A stretch of DNA of 64,000 nt, taken from NCBI RefSeq assembly GCF_004143485.2, contig NZ_ML974132.1, positions 247,024 through 311,023 on the forward strand, written 5' to 3'. The position numbers and the translations under genes were made by a program. The notes under the pieces were generated by a model. It was not told where the DNA came from, searched no databases, and saw nothing but the letters and a program-made list of their open reading frames with translations. Shown here one piece after another: positions 17,176 through 25,879 of the stretch. The DNA is from Halorussus amylolyticus (lineage in GTDB: Archaea; Halobacteriota; Halobacteria; Halobacteriales; Haladaptataceae). Every line of letters starts with the position of its first letter. The first letter of the stretch is position 1.

Positions 17176-17532
17176 TCAGAGAACCGACGCGAGTTCCGAT
17201 TGCACGTCTTCGGGTTCGAACGGCTTCGTGACGTAGCCGTCCGCGCCAGCCTTGATTGCCTGCTTCATTTTGCTCTGTTGGTCTACGCTCGTCACCATCA
17301 CGATGGCTGGCGGATTCTCGCGGGACTTGATTTCGGCCGTCGCCGTCACGCCGTCCATCTCGGGCATCATGATGTCCATCGTGACGGCCTTGGGGGCGTG
17401 TCGGTCGAACTGCTCGACGGCTTCGTTGCCGTTCGCAGCCTCGCCGACCACGTCGAAGTCGTCTTCGAGGGCCTTCCGGACCATCGTGCGCTGGAACTCG
17501 CTGTCGTCTACTATCAACACGTCGGGTGCCAT
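17176..17532 (-). CDS. CheY-like stand-alone response regulator
   Basis: This 118-residue receiver domain has no output domain. It has the acidic pair Asp9-Asp10 (LIVDDSEF), the phosphoacceptor Asp53 (VTMDIMMPEMDG), a switch Thr/Ser in MVTSVD and the conserved Lys in YVTKPFEPED. CheY proteins of this type are phosphorylated by CheA and act on the archaellum motor through adaptor proteins, but no che or arl genes are in this window. It could therefore serve another histidine kinase. It is convergent with gcvPB and lies behind thrS. Confidence 0.9.
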   Translation of the reverse strand: MAPDVLIVDDSEFQRTMVRKALEDDFDVVGEAANGNEAVEQFDRHAPKAVTMDIMMPEMDGVTATAEIKSRENPPAIVMVTSVDQQSKMKQAIKAGADGYVTKPFEPEDVQSELASVL

Positions 17533-17620
17533 TCGTTACTGTAACGGGGCACCTATCGAGGCATAAATATTTCTCGTCCGAAAGTGGGGTCGACCTCGAC
17601 CCGCCGGGGAGTTCGAACCC

Positions 17621-19549
17621 CTATTCGAGGAACGTCGGTTCGGTCGCCTTCGATTCGGTCTCCTCGGCGAGGTGGTCGCGGAACGCCTCCACGTCAACGT
17701 CCTTCTCCTCGCGCTCTTCGCGGTCGCGAACCGAGACGGTTCCGGCTTCCTCCTCGTTGTCACCGACCACGAGCATGTAGGGAACGTTGTCGTCGTGGGC
17801 CTGCTGAATCTTCTTGCCGACCGTCCACGACCGGTCCTCGATTTCGACCCGGAAGTCGCCGAGGTAGCGGTTCTGAAGCTGTTTCGCGTAACCGAGGTTG
17901 TCGTCGCTCACCGGGAGGATTCGGACCTGCTCGGGCGCGAGCCACGTCGGGAAGTTCCCGTTGAAGTGCTCGGTCATCACGCCCATGAACCGCTCGAACG
18001 ACCCGAGGAGCGCGCGGTGGACCATCACCGGGCGATGCTCCTCGTTGTCTTTGCCGGTGTAGGTCAAATCGAGGCGCTCGGGGATGTTGAAATCGAGCTG
18101 GACCGTCCCGATGGTCCACTCGCGGCCGATGGCGTCGCGCGCGTCGAGACCGATTTTCGGGCCGTAGAACGCGGCTTCGCCCTCCTCGACGTCGTAGTCG
18201 AGACTCTCGGATTCGAGCGCCTCCCGGAGCGCGTCGGTCGCTTCGTCCCAGATTTCGTCGCTCCCGACCGCGTTGTCGCCCTGCGTTTCGAGTTTGTAGA
18301 GGATTTCGAGGTCGAAGTGGCCGTAGATGTCCTCGATGATTCGCAAGGTCTGGGTAATCTCCTCTCGAATCTGGTCCTTTCGGATGAACGCGTGGCCGTC
18401 GTCTTGGGTCAGGCCGCGCACGCGAAGCAAGCCCGAAAGCTCCCCGGACTGCTCGTTGCGGTACACCGTCCCGAACTCCGAGAACCGAACCGGGAGGTCC
18501 CGATAGGAGTACTGGTGGCGGTCGTAGATGTGAGCGTGGTTCGCGCAGTTCATCGGCTTCAGGCCGTACTCGGTGTCGTCCTGCTCCCACGCGAACATCT
18601 CGCCCGCTTTCTTGAAGTTGTCGTAGTGGCCGGTGGGCTTCCAGAGGTCGGCCTTGTTGAGTTCGGGCGTCCACACCTCGTCGTAGCCCAACTCGTCGTT
18701 CTTCGTCCGGATGTACTCCTCCAGTTCCCGGCGAATCGTCATCCCGTTCGGGTGGTAGTGAACGCATCCCGGCGAGTGGTCGGGGATGGAAAACAGGTCC
18801 ATCTCTCGGCCGATTTTGCGGTGGTCGCGCTCCTCGGCCTGCGCGCGGCGTTCGAGGAACTCCTCTAACTCCGCCTCGGTCTCGAACGCGGTGCCGTACA
18901 CGCGGGTCAGCATCTCGTTCTCCTCGTCGCCGCGCCAGTAGGCCCCCGAGATGGAGAGCAGCGCGAAGCCGCCGATTTCGCCGGTGGACTCGACGTGCGG
19001 TCCCTTACAGAGGTCCTCGAACTCGCCCTGCTCGTAGAACGAGATGGAGTCTTCGTCGGCCGCCTCGGTTTCGAGAATCTCGCGCTTGAAGCGGTTGTCC
19101 TCGTACGTCTCGGCGGCGTCTTCGCGCGAGCGCTCGAACCGCTCGATTTCGAGGTCTTCGTCGATGATGTCGTACGCTTCGTCCTCGATGGCCTCCAAGT
19201 CCTCCTCGTCGAGTTCGACGCCGTAGATGTCGTAGTAGAAGCCGTCGTCGGTCCACGGTCCGATAGTCAGTTTGGCGTCGGGGTGGAGTCGCTGGAGCGC
19301 CTGGGCGAAGACGTGGGCCGCCGAGTGTCGAAGCACGTCGAGATACTCGTCGCTCGACGGCGTGACGATTTCGAGGCGTGCACCATCCGGTAGCACGCTC
19401 GCTTTGTCCACGAGGTCGCCGTCCACGACACCCGCGACGGTGTCCCGGCCCAGACCGGGACCGATTTCGAACGCCGCGTCTTCGACCGTCGCACCCTCCG
19501 ATAGCTCCAGTTCGGAGCCGTCGGGAAGGACGATAGTGATTTCGCTCAT
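17621..19549 (-). CDS. thrS: Threonyl-tRNA synthetase, bacterial type with editing domain
   Basis: This 642-residue enzyme attaches threonine to tRNA-Thr. Order of domains: TGS (about 1-62), the second additional editing domain with His75/His79 (RHSAAH) and Cys181/His185 (CKGPHV), the class II catalytic core (about 260-530) with zinc ligands starting in [10 protein letters not shown], motif 2 around [15 protein letters not shown] and motif 3 near the FMGVMTEHF stretch, and the anticodon-binding domain (about 540-635). This is the bacterial-type architecture, unlike the archaeal type with a DTD-like editing domain. A weak TATA-like cttagaaa is about 30 bases upstream of the start. Confidence 0.96.
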   Translation of the reverse strand: MSEITIVLPDGSELELSEGATVEDAAFEIGPGLGRDTVAGVVDGDLVDKASVLPDGARLEIVTPSSDEYLDVLRHSAAHVFAQALQRLHPDAKLTIGPWTDDGFYYDIYGVELDEEDLEAIEDEAYDIIDEDLEIERFERSREDAAETYEDNRFKREILETEAADEDSISFYEQGEFEDLCKGPHVESTGEIGGFALLSISGAYWRGDEENEMLTRVYGTAFETEAELEEFLERRAQAEERDHRKIGREMDLFSIPDHSPGCVHYHPNGMTIRRELEEYIRTKNDELGYDEVWTPELNKADLWKPTGHYDNFKKAGEMFAWEQDDTEYGLKPMNCANHAHIYDRHQYSYRDLPVRFSEFGTVYRNEQSGELSGLLRVRGLTQDDGHAFIRKDQIREEITQTLRIIEDIYGHFDLEILYKLETQGDNAVGSDEIWDEATDALREALESESLDYDVEEGEAAFYGPKIGLDARDAIGREWTIGTVQLDFNIPERLDLTYTGKDNEEHRPVMVHRALLGSFERFMGVMTEHFNGNFPTWLAPEQVRILPVSDDNLGYAKQLQNRYLGDFRVEIEDRSWTVGKKIQQAHDDNVPYMLVVGDNEEEAGTVSVRDREEREEKDVDVEAFRDHLAEETESKATEPTFLE

Positions 19550-19984
19550 ACTTCGTTTTCCGTCCCGGCAGACGGATAACGCTTTCTAAGCACGGGCTTT
19601 CGTCGCTCGGTGGCGCTCGTCGCCTTGCGGTCGATTCGCCACGCGAGCGGTCCGTTCGAGCGTGTCGCACGTCCGAGGAGATTTAGTATAGCGATATAGA
19701 ATTTATTTGTCCTGCGAGGGTCGTTCAACTCCGAGAAACAGCGATTCGACAGCTGAGTTCCTTGGCGATACCCCGTAGTGTGGCCGTGTCGAGATACTCA
19801 GCCGCTCGTGACTCTCCGACGGACCGAGCGCCACCGCAGGCGTATCCGCGACTCGTCCGCGAAACGGTCGCTTCGCTCCGCGTCGCTATCGAGCTCGGTA
19901 CCGACCGTCGAAATCCCCAGATGACTCGTCGCTCGATGGTGTGCGAGCAGGCGACGACCGCCAGTGAAAAGAAAACCGAGCGCG
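19550..19984. other. Intergenic region upstream of thrS, no gene seen
   Basis: This 435-base gap has no frame with convincing haloarchaeal codon bias. It holds the presumed thrS promoter near 19580 and an AT-rich patch at about 19680-19710 (agtatagcgatatagaat), which could be a second minus-strand promoter. Overlapping short frames on both strands between 19725 and 20132 are discounted. Confidence 0.55.
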
Positions 19985-20155
19985 TTAGGCTTCGACCGAG
20001 GAGTCGATGTCGCCGTTGATGCGAACGAGGCGATAGTCGCATTCGGGGCACCCCCACTTGGTTTTCAGACCGAGGTGGAGGTTCGTGCTGGCCGTACAGT
20101 AGAAGGTTCGCTCCGTACCACACTGGGGGCACTCGTGGTCGAGTTCCTGACTCAT
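19985..20155 (-). CDS. Small zinc beta-ribbon protein (DUF7838-like)
   Basis: This 56-residue protein has two zinc knuckles, CPQCG at residues 9-13 and CPECD further on, joined by a beta hairpin TFYCTASTNLHLGLKTKW. This matches small haloarchaeal zinc-ribbon proteins of unknown role that may bind RNA or ribosomes. The ATG at 20155 is used; a longer frame to 20233 adds a Leu/Ser-rich tail without family resemblance. It stands alone. Confidence 0.75.
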   Translation of the reverse strand: MSQELDHECPQCGTERTFYCTASTNLHLGLKTKWGCPECDYRLVRINGDIDSSVEA

Positions 20156-20602
20156 ACCTCGTTGTCGGGTCGCGTCACAATTTAAGATACTGGTTTCGAC
20201 TTCCAAGGATGCAACGAATCCGAGCGTCCGCACGCCGCGAGTTCGACTGAGTCGCGGTTCGGCCGACGACCGTGTCGGCTGTCGCGGCCCTCGTTCGGTT
20301 TCGAGGTCGGAACTGAATAGATTTTTCTGCGCGCGCGTGCCCGCTCAACGATGGGCCGACCGTCCGAGACGGTTGCCAGCCGGGATTCGTGTCGGGTGAG
20401 TCCTCCGAGTCGCCTGTCGCTACCGGGGTCGTCGCTCGTTTTCCGCTACTCCGCGAGAGCGAACGGCCCTCTCCGCGTTCGATTCCGAGGTTCGGGGGTT
20501 CGACCAGCGTCTAATAAACCATACTTCGCGATACTAATTTCGAACCCTCGAGTGTGACGCCGGGACACCAACTACTTGGCACGCGGGGCCGTACCGGGCC
20601 GT
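20156..20602. other. Intergenic region with probable promoter of the glutaredoxin gene
   Basis: No supported gene lies in these 447 bases. A short frame at 20351-20557 is Arg/Ser-rich and looks like a shadow. AT-rich patches at about 20510-20545 (ctaataaaccatac, gatactaatttcg) lie 60-90 bases before the glutaredoxin start and may hold its promoter, implying a leader of about 40 bases. Confidence 0.45.
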
Positions 20603-20848
20603 ATGTCCGTTATTCTGTACTCGCTCGACGGCTGTCCGTACTGCGAGAAGGCCGAAGCCGCGCTCGACGACCACGGAATCGACTACGAAACGCGCTGGGT
20701 CGAGGCGCTCCACTCCGAGCGCGACGAGGTCAAGCGCGTCAGCAATCAGCGGTCGGTGCCGGTCCTCGTAGACGAGGAGGCGGGCGTGACGATGGGCGAG
20801 AGCGACAATATCGTAAAATACGTCGAGACTTCGCTCGCCGAGCGGTGA
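20603..20848 (+). CDS. Glutaredoxin-like thiol oxidoreductase
   Basis: This 81-residue protein has the thioredoxin fold of glutaredoxins with the redox motif C-P-Y-C (LDGCPYCEKAE, Cys11-Cys14), the cis-Pro strand RSVPVLVDEE and the GESDNIVKYVE helix. The N-terminal module also resembles that of glutathione S-transferases. Haloarchaea use gamma-glutamylcysteine instead of glutathione, so it probably handles that thiol or protein disulfides. It precedes the adenosyltransferase gene by 68 bases in the same direction. Confidence 0.9.
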   Translation: MSVILYSLDGCPYCEKAEAALDDHGIDYETRWVEALHSERDEVKRVSNQRSVPVLVDEEAGVTMGESDNIVKYVETSLAER

Positions 20849-20916
20849 GAAATCGCTCGGAAGCGAGAGAATCGTTCGGGGTCGGAATTAAGAGGAGTCG
20901 GACGAAAGACCCCGGT

Positions 20917-21450
20917 ATGAAGATTTACACCGGTCGCGGCGACGAGGGACTGACCGACCTCCGGGACATGTCCCGCGTGTCGAAGGCCAGTCCCCGAATC
21001 GAGGCGTACGGCACGGTAGACGAGCTAAACGCCTTGGTCGGGCGCGTCCGACCCTGCGGTCACGACGACATCGACGGCCACCTCCGGGAGATTCAGAATC
21101 TCCTCCACGTCGTGCAGGCGGATTTCGCGAACCCGGACCCCGACGAGGGCGACCCGATGGTCCGCGAGGAACACGTCGATGAAATCGAGGCCGCGATAGA
21201 CTCCTACGACGACGAACTCGAACCCCTCCAGTCGTTCATCCTTCCGAGCGGAAGCGAGTCCGGTGCGGACCTCCACCACGCCCGCACGGTGTGTCGGCGC
21301 GCCGAGCGCCGGGCGGTCGCACTGGAGAGCGCCGAGGAGATCAACGACACCGCGGTCACGTACCTCAATCGGCTGTCGGACGCGCTGTTCGTGTTCGCGC
21401 GCGTAGTCAATCAGCGCGAGGGTGTGGTCGAGGAGTCGCCGACGTACTGA
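20917..21450 (+). CDS. pduO: Cob(I)alamin adenosyltransferase, PduO type
   Basis: This 177-residue enzyme transfers adenosyl from ATP to cob(I)alamin to make coenzyme B12. It shows the N-terminal ATP loop [13 protein letters not shown], the Glu-rich VDELNALVG helix, and the C-terminal R-x-x-C-R-R-A-E-R and [14 protein letters not shown] helices of the trimeric PduO family. Its product is the cofactor of the class II ribonucleotide reductase encoded at 55194-58310, which gives this gene an essential partner in the same window. It lies just downstream of the glutaredoxin gene. Confidence 0.94.
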   Translation: MKIYTGRGDEGLTDLRDMSRVSKASPRIEAYGTVDELNALVGRVRPCGHDDIDGHLREIQNLLHVVQADFANPDPDEGDPMVREEHVDEIEAAIDSYDDELEPLQSFILPSGSESGADLHHARTVCRRAERRAVALESAEEINDTAVTYLNRLSDALFVFARVVNQREGVVEESPTY

Positions 21451-21576
21451 CGGTCCGTTTCGGCTGTGGACTGTTTCGGCCGTGATGCCGCGTTTCGGCC
21501 AGTTCGTTCGCGACTGGCGGTTTGTCTGACTGGGTGAGACTGGGAGAAGTCGCGCCGCCACGCGAGTAACCCCGAC

Positions 21577-21648
21577 AGCAACCGCGACCGCCTCTACAAC
21601 AGCAACCGCGACCACCTCTACAACAGCAACTGCGACCACCTCTATACT
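21577..21648 (+). repeat. Three tandem 24-bp repeats in an intergenic region
   Basis: Three consecutive 24-base units of the form agcaaccgcgacc.cctctacaac occupy 21577-21600, 21601-21624 and 21625-21648. The third has three changes. They are followed by ttgagccactgaaaacc and a further ccgcaaccgcgacagc, a stretch that recurs near 25959. The frames through it encode only low-complexity peptides. The remainder of 21451-21777 has no gene. Confidence 0.75.
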
Positions 21649-21777
21649 TGAGCCACTGAAAACCGCAACCGCGACAGCCACGGTGACGGTCAAAGCCACC
21701 ACAGAACCCACCATCGCTTCGGAAGACCGACGAGACCGATACGTTCATTCTCCTTCAGTCGCTTGTCACACGTAAGC

Positions 21778-22329
21778 ATGCGGATACGCGAATGGAAGGA
21801 CATCGTCGAGGACGTTGTCGAGCGGGACACCGACCCCGACGACTGGCGCGCGGTCGGGGGCACCCGCTCGGGGGGCGTCGGCGAGGACCTCTACCTCGGA
21901 CACCCGAGTGCGGGGGTCTACCTGCTCAAGACCTACGCCAAGAACCCCTACGAAGTGAAGGGCGTCGGCGCGCGAGTCGCGCGGAGCCTCGACGACGAAA
22001 TCGGGTCGTTCCTCCCTGAGAAGGACTCCGGCGGCCGATTCGCGGTCCAGAACCCGCCCGAAGACGAGGGCGACGCCGAGCAGAAAGCGAAGCACTTGGA
22101 GGAGGTCGTCAAGGCCCACGCCGACGCGCCGACCACCCCCAACGACTTCTTCGACGACGTGATGGACGCCCTCGACAGTCCGGCGTTCGGTCCCATCGAC
22201 TACGACCAGTACGGTCGGCCCGCCCCCGCCGACGAACTCTCCGAGCAGTTCGAGGAGGCCGAGGACCTGCTCAATTCGGAACTCGACGACCTCATCGACG
22301 AGGATTCGGTCGGGAGAGGGTTCCAATAG
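21778..22329 (+). CDS. Conserved haloarchaeal acidic protein, unknown function
   Basis: This 183-residue protein starts MRIREWKDIVEDVVERDTDPDDW. It has an alpha/beta N-terminal half (GGVGEDLYLGHPSAGVYLLKTYAKNPYEVKG, here quoted only to show the strand-helix pattern in part: VYLLKTYAKNPYEVKG) and a very acidic helical C-terminus. No enzyme motif is recognised. The ATG at 21778 is preferred over a TTG five codons upstream. It follows the 24-bp repeats, with no neighbour in an obvious operon. Confidence 0.65.
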   Translation: MRIREWKDIVEDVVERDTDPDDWRAVGGTRSGGVGEDLYLGHPSAGVYLLKTYAKNPYEVKGVGARVARSLDDEIGSFLPEKDSGGRFAVQNPPEDEGDAEQKAKHLEEVVKAHADAPTTPNDFFDDVMDALDSPAFGPIDYDQYGRPAPADELSEQFEEAEDLLNSELDDLIDEDSVGRGFQ

Positions 22330-22405
22330 TGACCCCGACTCGATACCGGGCTCAGACTCGATACCGACGAGTGAGAGTGCTCGGATTCACGGCCACCGAA
22401 CAACC

Positions 22406-22633
22406 GTGTCGAACCGCCTCCGGGGCGTAACGATGGTCGGACCACCGACATCGGAGGAAAATCGTGGAGCGAGAAATCTGCTCTGGGGGAGCATCGTCGC
22501 GCTCGTCGGCGTTTCGGCCGGTCTCGTTACGCTCTCGACCGGCGGAACGCTGGTCGAAATCGGAGTCGCAATCGTCGTCGGACTCGCGATTGGGGCCGCG
22601 CTGCTGGCGTATCTGATTCGGATTGCGGTCTGA
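22406..22633 (+). CDS. Small two-helix membrane protein
   Basis: This protein of about 75 residues has two predicted membrane helices: NLLWGSIVALVGVSAGLVTL and VEIGVAIVVGLAIGAALLAY. It starts at a GTG; an internal ATG at 22433 (MVGPPTSEENRG) is equally plausible. The N-terminus is polar, with NRGARN just before helix 1. Function is unknown. It is convergent with the metallopeptidase-like gene and ends 57 bases before it. Confidence 0.6.
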   Translation: MSNRLRGVTMVGPPTSEENRGARNLLWGSIVALVGVSAGLVTLSTGGTLVEIGVAIVVGLAIGAALLAYLIRIAV

Positions 22634-22689
22634 GGGAGCGAGAGGGACGAGATTTTGGGCTCAGGGTTCACTCGCGAGAGCCTCTCCGC

Positions 22690-23643
22690 TCACGGATTCA
22701 CTCGCGAAAGCCACCGCGCGGGGTCGTCGAGTTCCGCGTCGGTCGGCAGATTCTCGGGGCGGTCCCACACCGCGCTCGCGCCGTCGATGCCGCGCTCGGC
22801 CGCGACCACGTCGAAAAAGGCCTTTCCGCGCTCGTACTGTCGGCGTTTCAGTCCGAGTCCGAGCAGACGGCGGAGGAACTTCGAGACGGGGTCCCGGCCG
22901 CGTCGTCGCGCCTCCATTTTCTCGCGGAGGTCGGCGTACTCGTCGTCGAACGCGCCGTCCATCAGGAGCTCGGCGTACCCCTCGACCGCGGTCATGGCGG
23001 CGTCGAGGTCGCGGAACGCCTCGCGGTCGAGGTGGCCGTGGGCCAGTGCCTCGATACCGTCCTCCATCCGCGATTCGAGGTGCTCGGAGAGCCACGGGGC
23101 CGCGCCGAACTCCGCGGCGTGGGTCACCTCGTGGAACGCTATCCACCGCCGGAAGCGGTCGTACTCCACGTCGAGTTGGTCGGCGATGCGCCGGATGTTG
23201 GGCCGGACGAAGTAGAGGGCGTGGTCGTCGCTCTCGGCGAGGAGGAGCGGGTCGTACTGCCCGAGGACGTTCTTCGCGAGGACCGACAGCATCACTGACA
23301 TCGTGCCGGTGTTGACGGTCCGGGCGACCCCGGGCATGACCGCGGGGCCGTGTTCCTCGACCGGTTCCATCACCCGCCGGAAAGTGTCGATGTTGGCGTC
23401 TATCCAGTGGTGGCGGTTCTGGACCTCAACGATGTCGGGCACGTCGAACTCCACGCTCGACACCTCGCGGACGCGGGTGCGGGCGTCGCGCACGTCGGTC
23501 GCGTAGCCCGCCCGCTCGGCGTCCGAGAGGGCGATGGAGCCGGGGTCGGTCACTGCCTTCGCGGCTTCGGCGACCGCGTCCCAGTCGATTGGGCCGTCGC
23601 CGGATGATTCGGCGATAGCCCGGACGCTACGATAGAGGCTCAC
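22690..23643 (-). CDS. Zinc-metallopeptidase-like protein (DUF2342/F420-associated family)
   Basis: This protein of about 317 residues has the zinc motif HEVTH at about 171-175 (AFHEVTHAAEFGAAPWLSEH), with a downstream Glu in AVEGYAELLMDGAF as probable third ligand. It matches the family annotated as zinc-dependent metalloprotease or coenzyme-F420-biosynthesis-associated protein; activity is not proven. The GTG at 23643 (MSLYRSVRAIAESSG) is chosen because upstream codons run into a repeat-rich region with odd composition, although an ATG at 23754 is in frame. It is divergent from the origin region. Confidence 0.75.
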   Translation of the reverse strand: MSLYRSVRAIAESSGDGPIDWDAVAEAAKAVTDPGSIALSDAERAGYATDVRDARTRVREVSSVEFDVPDIVEVQNRHHWIDANIDTFRRVMEPVEEHGPAVMPGVARTVNTGTMSVMLSVLAKNVLGQYDPLLLAESDDHALYFVRPNIRRIADQLDVEYDRFRRWIAFHEVTHAAEFGAAPWLSEHLESRMEDGIEALAHGHLDREAFRDLDAAMTAVEGYAELLMDGAFDDEYADLREKMEARRRGRDPVSKFLRRLLGLGLKRRQYERGKAFFDVVAAERGIDGASAVWDRPENLPTDAELDDPARWLSRVNP

Positions 23644-23750
23644 GACGTACTGTTGGATGTCTCGGGTCAAAGTCCTTCCGCCGGGTATGGTGGCGTGTCC
23701 CGCTTGGAGACGATGGAAGCAATGTCGTGTTCGGAGACGGTGTCGCATTC

Positions 23751-24613
23751 GCACACACCGGTGTCGCGGATGTAACAGGAGGTGTGGTGGGTGGGTAGCC
23801 GGTGGTTAGGGTGGACAGTCGGTGGTTGGGGTGAGTAGTCGGTGGTCGGCGTAGGGGGTCGGTGGTTGGGGTGAGTAGTCGGTGGTCGGCGTAGGGAGTC
23901 GGTGGTTGGGGTAGGGAGTCGGTGGTTGGGGTAGGGAGTCGGTGGTTGGGGTAGGGAGTCGGTGGTTGGGAACGGAAGTTCGCCACCGAATTAGGAGTTA
24001 CGTTGTACTCCAGTCATCTCAATCGGGTAGTAGACCCCCGAGGCCGGGACACCACTCTCGCGAATGTAATCGTCTACGAAGCAGGGTGAGGACACCGGAA
24101 CCAACCGATTCCCAGGAAATTCACGAAGTGTAAAACGAAAATGTGTCTTAGAGGGGCTGAAAACACTAATTATTCCACAATTACATTCGCGACAGTGGTG
24201 TGTGTTCCATTTCTATCTAGTAATATAGTTACAAACGAGACAGTAGTGTGCCTGTATGTTATAAAATTAAGGTATTGCGTGGGAGTAGTATGTATGTGAA
24301 TGTAGTTGTCTATAATTCGTTACAGACGCGATGGGGGTGTGTCCCGGTTTCCCATTCGCTTCTGCGTTCTGTTTTTCGCTCTGCCCCCTCCCCGGTTTTT
24401 TCCCTCTGTTCTTTCTCGCTCTCTGCTCCCCACCGCCAACTCCTTACATCCGCGACACTGGTGTCTGTCCACTCTGCAGTTCCCACTCGCCCTCTCTCGT
24501 CTCCGAAAAACATCCGCGAAGGTAGTTCACACCCTCGTTCGCTCCAAACTTCGGAGAAACCCGCGTTCCCCTCGCGTTCGGCCCCGAGATACATCCGCGA
24601 CGTTACCCCCTAT
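23751..24613. other. Putative replication origin next to orc1/cdc6
   Basis: At least eight related boxes with consensus ttacatycgcgacastgg plus a tgt-rich tail lie in this gene-free region. On the minus strand: 23751-23777 and 24047-24069. On the plus strand: 24181-24208, 24229-24252, 24320-24345, 24444-24470, and weaker ones at 24508-24534 and 24590-24613. Between the two orientations is the most AT-rich stretch (about 24125-24320), a candidate unwinding element; a pyrimidine tract follows at 24360-24430. The cognate orc1/cdc6 gene starts at 24650. Inverted boxes flanking an AT-rich core beside an orc gene are the standard layout of archaeal origins. Confidence 0.75.
23801..23970 (+). repeat. 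G-rich 20-bp minisatellite, 8.5 units
   Basis: Starting at 23801, 20-base units of the type ggtggttggggtagggagtc repeat eight and a half times in exact register, with small changes in the early units and three identical late units. The plus strand has many closely spaced G runs, suitable for G-quadruplex formation. It lies between the first two origin-type boxes. There are no spacers, so it is not a CRISPR array. Confidence 0.9.
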
Positions 24614-24620
24614 CTTTATG
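24610..24620 (+). promoter_or_regulatory. TATA-like element of orc1/cdc6
   Basis: The sequence ctatctttatg sits about 30-40 bases before the orc1 ATG at 24650 and directly after the last origin-type box at 24590-24613. Binding of Orc1 to that box could block its own promoter, an autoregulation known for other archaeal orc genes. That link is inference. Confidence 0.45.
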
Positions 24621-24649
24621 TCCGGCGGTGCGAAGCAACGTCCCAACTG

Positions 24650-25879
24650 ATGCCTTCCGACGAGACTGTCGAACGCGACCCGCTCTTTCGCTACGACGAA
24701 CCGATATTCGCCGACGAGGACCTGCTCCGAATCTCACACCTCCCCGGCCCGAACCGAATCGTGGGGCGCGACGAACACATGCAGAAGGTCGCCGAAGCCC
24801 TCAACCCCGCCATCTTCGGCCAAGAACCGACCCACCTGTTCATTTTCGGCAAGACCGGCACGGGGAAATCGCTCATCTCCCGGAGCGTCTCGAAGCGCGT
24901 CGAGGAGGAGGCCGAGCGGGAAGACGTGCGAGTCAAGACCGCGTTCATCGACTGCGGCGAGCAGACCACCGAGGCGTCGGTCATCAAGACCATCGGCCGG
25001 GAACTCAACGATTCGGTCGAGACGGGCATCACGGTTCCCCAGCGCGGACTCGGCACGGGCGACTACTACGACCGACTCTGGCGCATCATCGATATGTCGA
25101 GCGACGTGACGCTCGTCATCCTCGACGAAATCGACATGCTCGAAGACGACGAGGTGCTTCGAAAGCTCTCGCGGGCGGGCGAGAACCGACGCATCACCGA
25201 CTCGACCATCGGCATTATCGGCATCTCGAACAAAATCGACTTCCCCGACGAACTCAACGAGCGCGTGAAATCGAGCTTCGCCCACGACGAACTCGTCTTC
25301 CCGCCGTACGACGCCCACCAACTCATCGACATCCTCCAGAACCGGGCCGACGCGTTTCGGGACGGCGTCCTCTCGGACGACGCCGTCCCGCTAACCGCGG
25401 CGCTCGCGGCCCAGGAACACGGCGACGCCCGGAAGGCAATCGACATCCTCCGGAACGCGGGCCGAATCGCGACCAAGCGCGACGACACCGAAGTCACCGA
25501 ACAGCACGTCTACGCCGCGAAGGAGAAGACCGAGGCCGACCGGTTCGCCGAACTCATCGACGGCGCGCCCACCCAAGCCAAGGCAATTTTGCTCGCGCTC
25601 ACCCTCCTGACCGAGAATCGCCATCAGGACCAGTTCCCGACCCAGCAGATATACAAGCAGTACGAGTCCATCGCGGGCGAACTCGACGTGAGCCCGCTCT
25701 CGGAGCGCCGCGTCCAGGAGATTCTCCAAGAGCAGGACTTCCTCAACGTCATCGACTCCGAGACGAAGGGCCGGGGTCGAGGTCGCGGGGTTCACACCAT
25801 GCACCGCCTGCTTGAGGAGCCGGAAATCGTGAAGAAGGTGCTAAATCGGGATTCGCGAATCGCTGATTTGGGAATCTGA
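24650..25879 (+). CDS. orc1: Orc1/Cdc6 origin-recognition initiator
   Basis: This 409-residue AAA+ protein binds origin boxes and loads the MCM helicase. Visible motifs: LPGPNRIVGRDEHM ahead of the ATPase core, Walker A GKTGTGKS at 67-74, Walker B VILDEID at about 156-162, sensor 1 GISNKID, and sensor 2 in EHGDARKAIDILRNAG. A C-terminal winged-helix domain (about 300-409) includes RRVQEILQEQDFLNVI. The ATG at 24650 gives the usual N-terminus; the frame extends upstream into the origin but without coding bias. It lies immediately beside its putative origin and upstream of the dna2-type gene. Confidence 0.96.
   Translation: MPSDETVERDPLFRYDEPIFADEDLLRISHLPGPNRIVGRDEHMQKVAEALNPAIFGQEPTHLFIFGKTGTGKSLISRSVSKRVEEEAEREDVRVKTAFIDCGEQTTEASVIKTIGRELNDSVETGITVPQRGLGTGDYYDRLWRIIDMSSDVTLVILDEIDMLEDDEVLRKLSRAGENRRITDSTIGIIGISNKIDFPDELNERVKSSFAHDELVFPPYDAHQLIDILQNRADAFRDGVLSDDAVPLTAALAAQEHGDARKAIDILRNAGRIATKRDDTEVTEQHVYAAKEKTEADRFAELIDGAPTQAKAILLALTLLTENRHQDQFPTQQIYKQYESIAGELDVSPLSERRVQEILQEQDFLNVIDSETKGRGRGRGVHTMHRLLEEPEIVKKVLNRDSRIADLGI

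Noticed and set aside
23801..23970. Possible CRISPR array
   Set aside because: The 20-base units are contiguous with no unique spacers, so this is a minisatellite. No cas1 or cas2 gene is near; the Cas4-like domain at 26230 belongs to a Dna2-type helicase.
24248..24649. Longer N-terminus for orc1 beginning at 24248
   Set aside because: The extension crosses origin boxes, is Ser/Pro-rich without acidic bias, and the ATG at 24650 gives the family N-terminus with a TATA-like box at the right distance.
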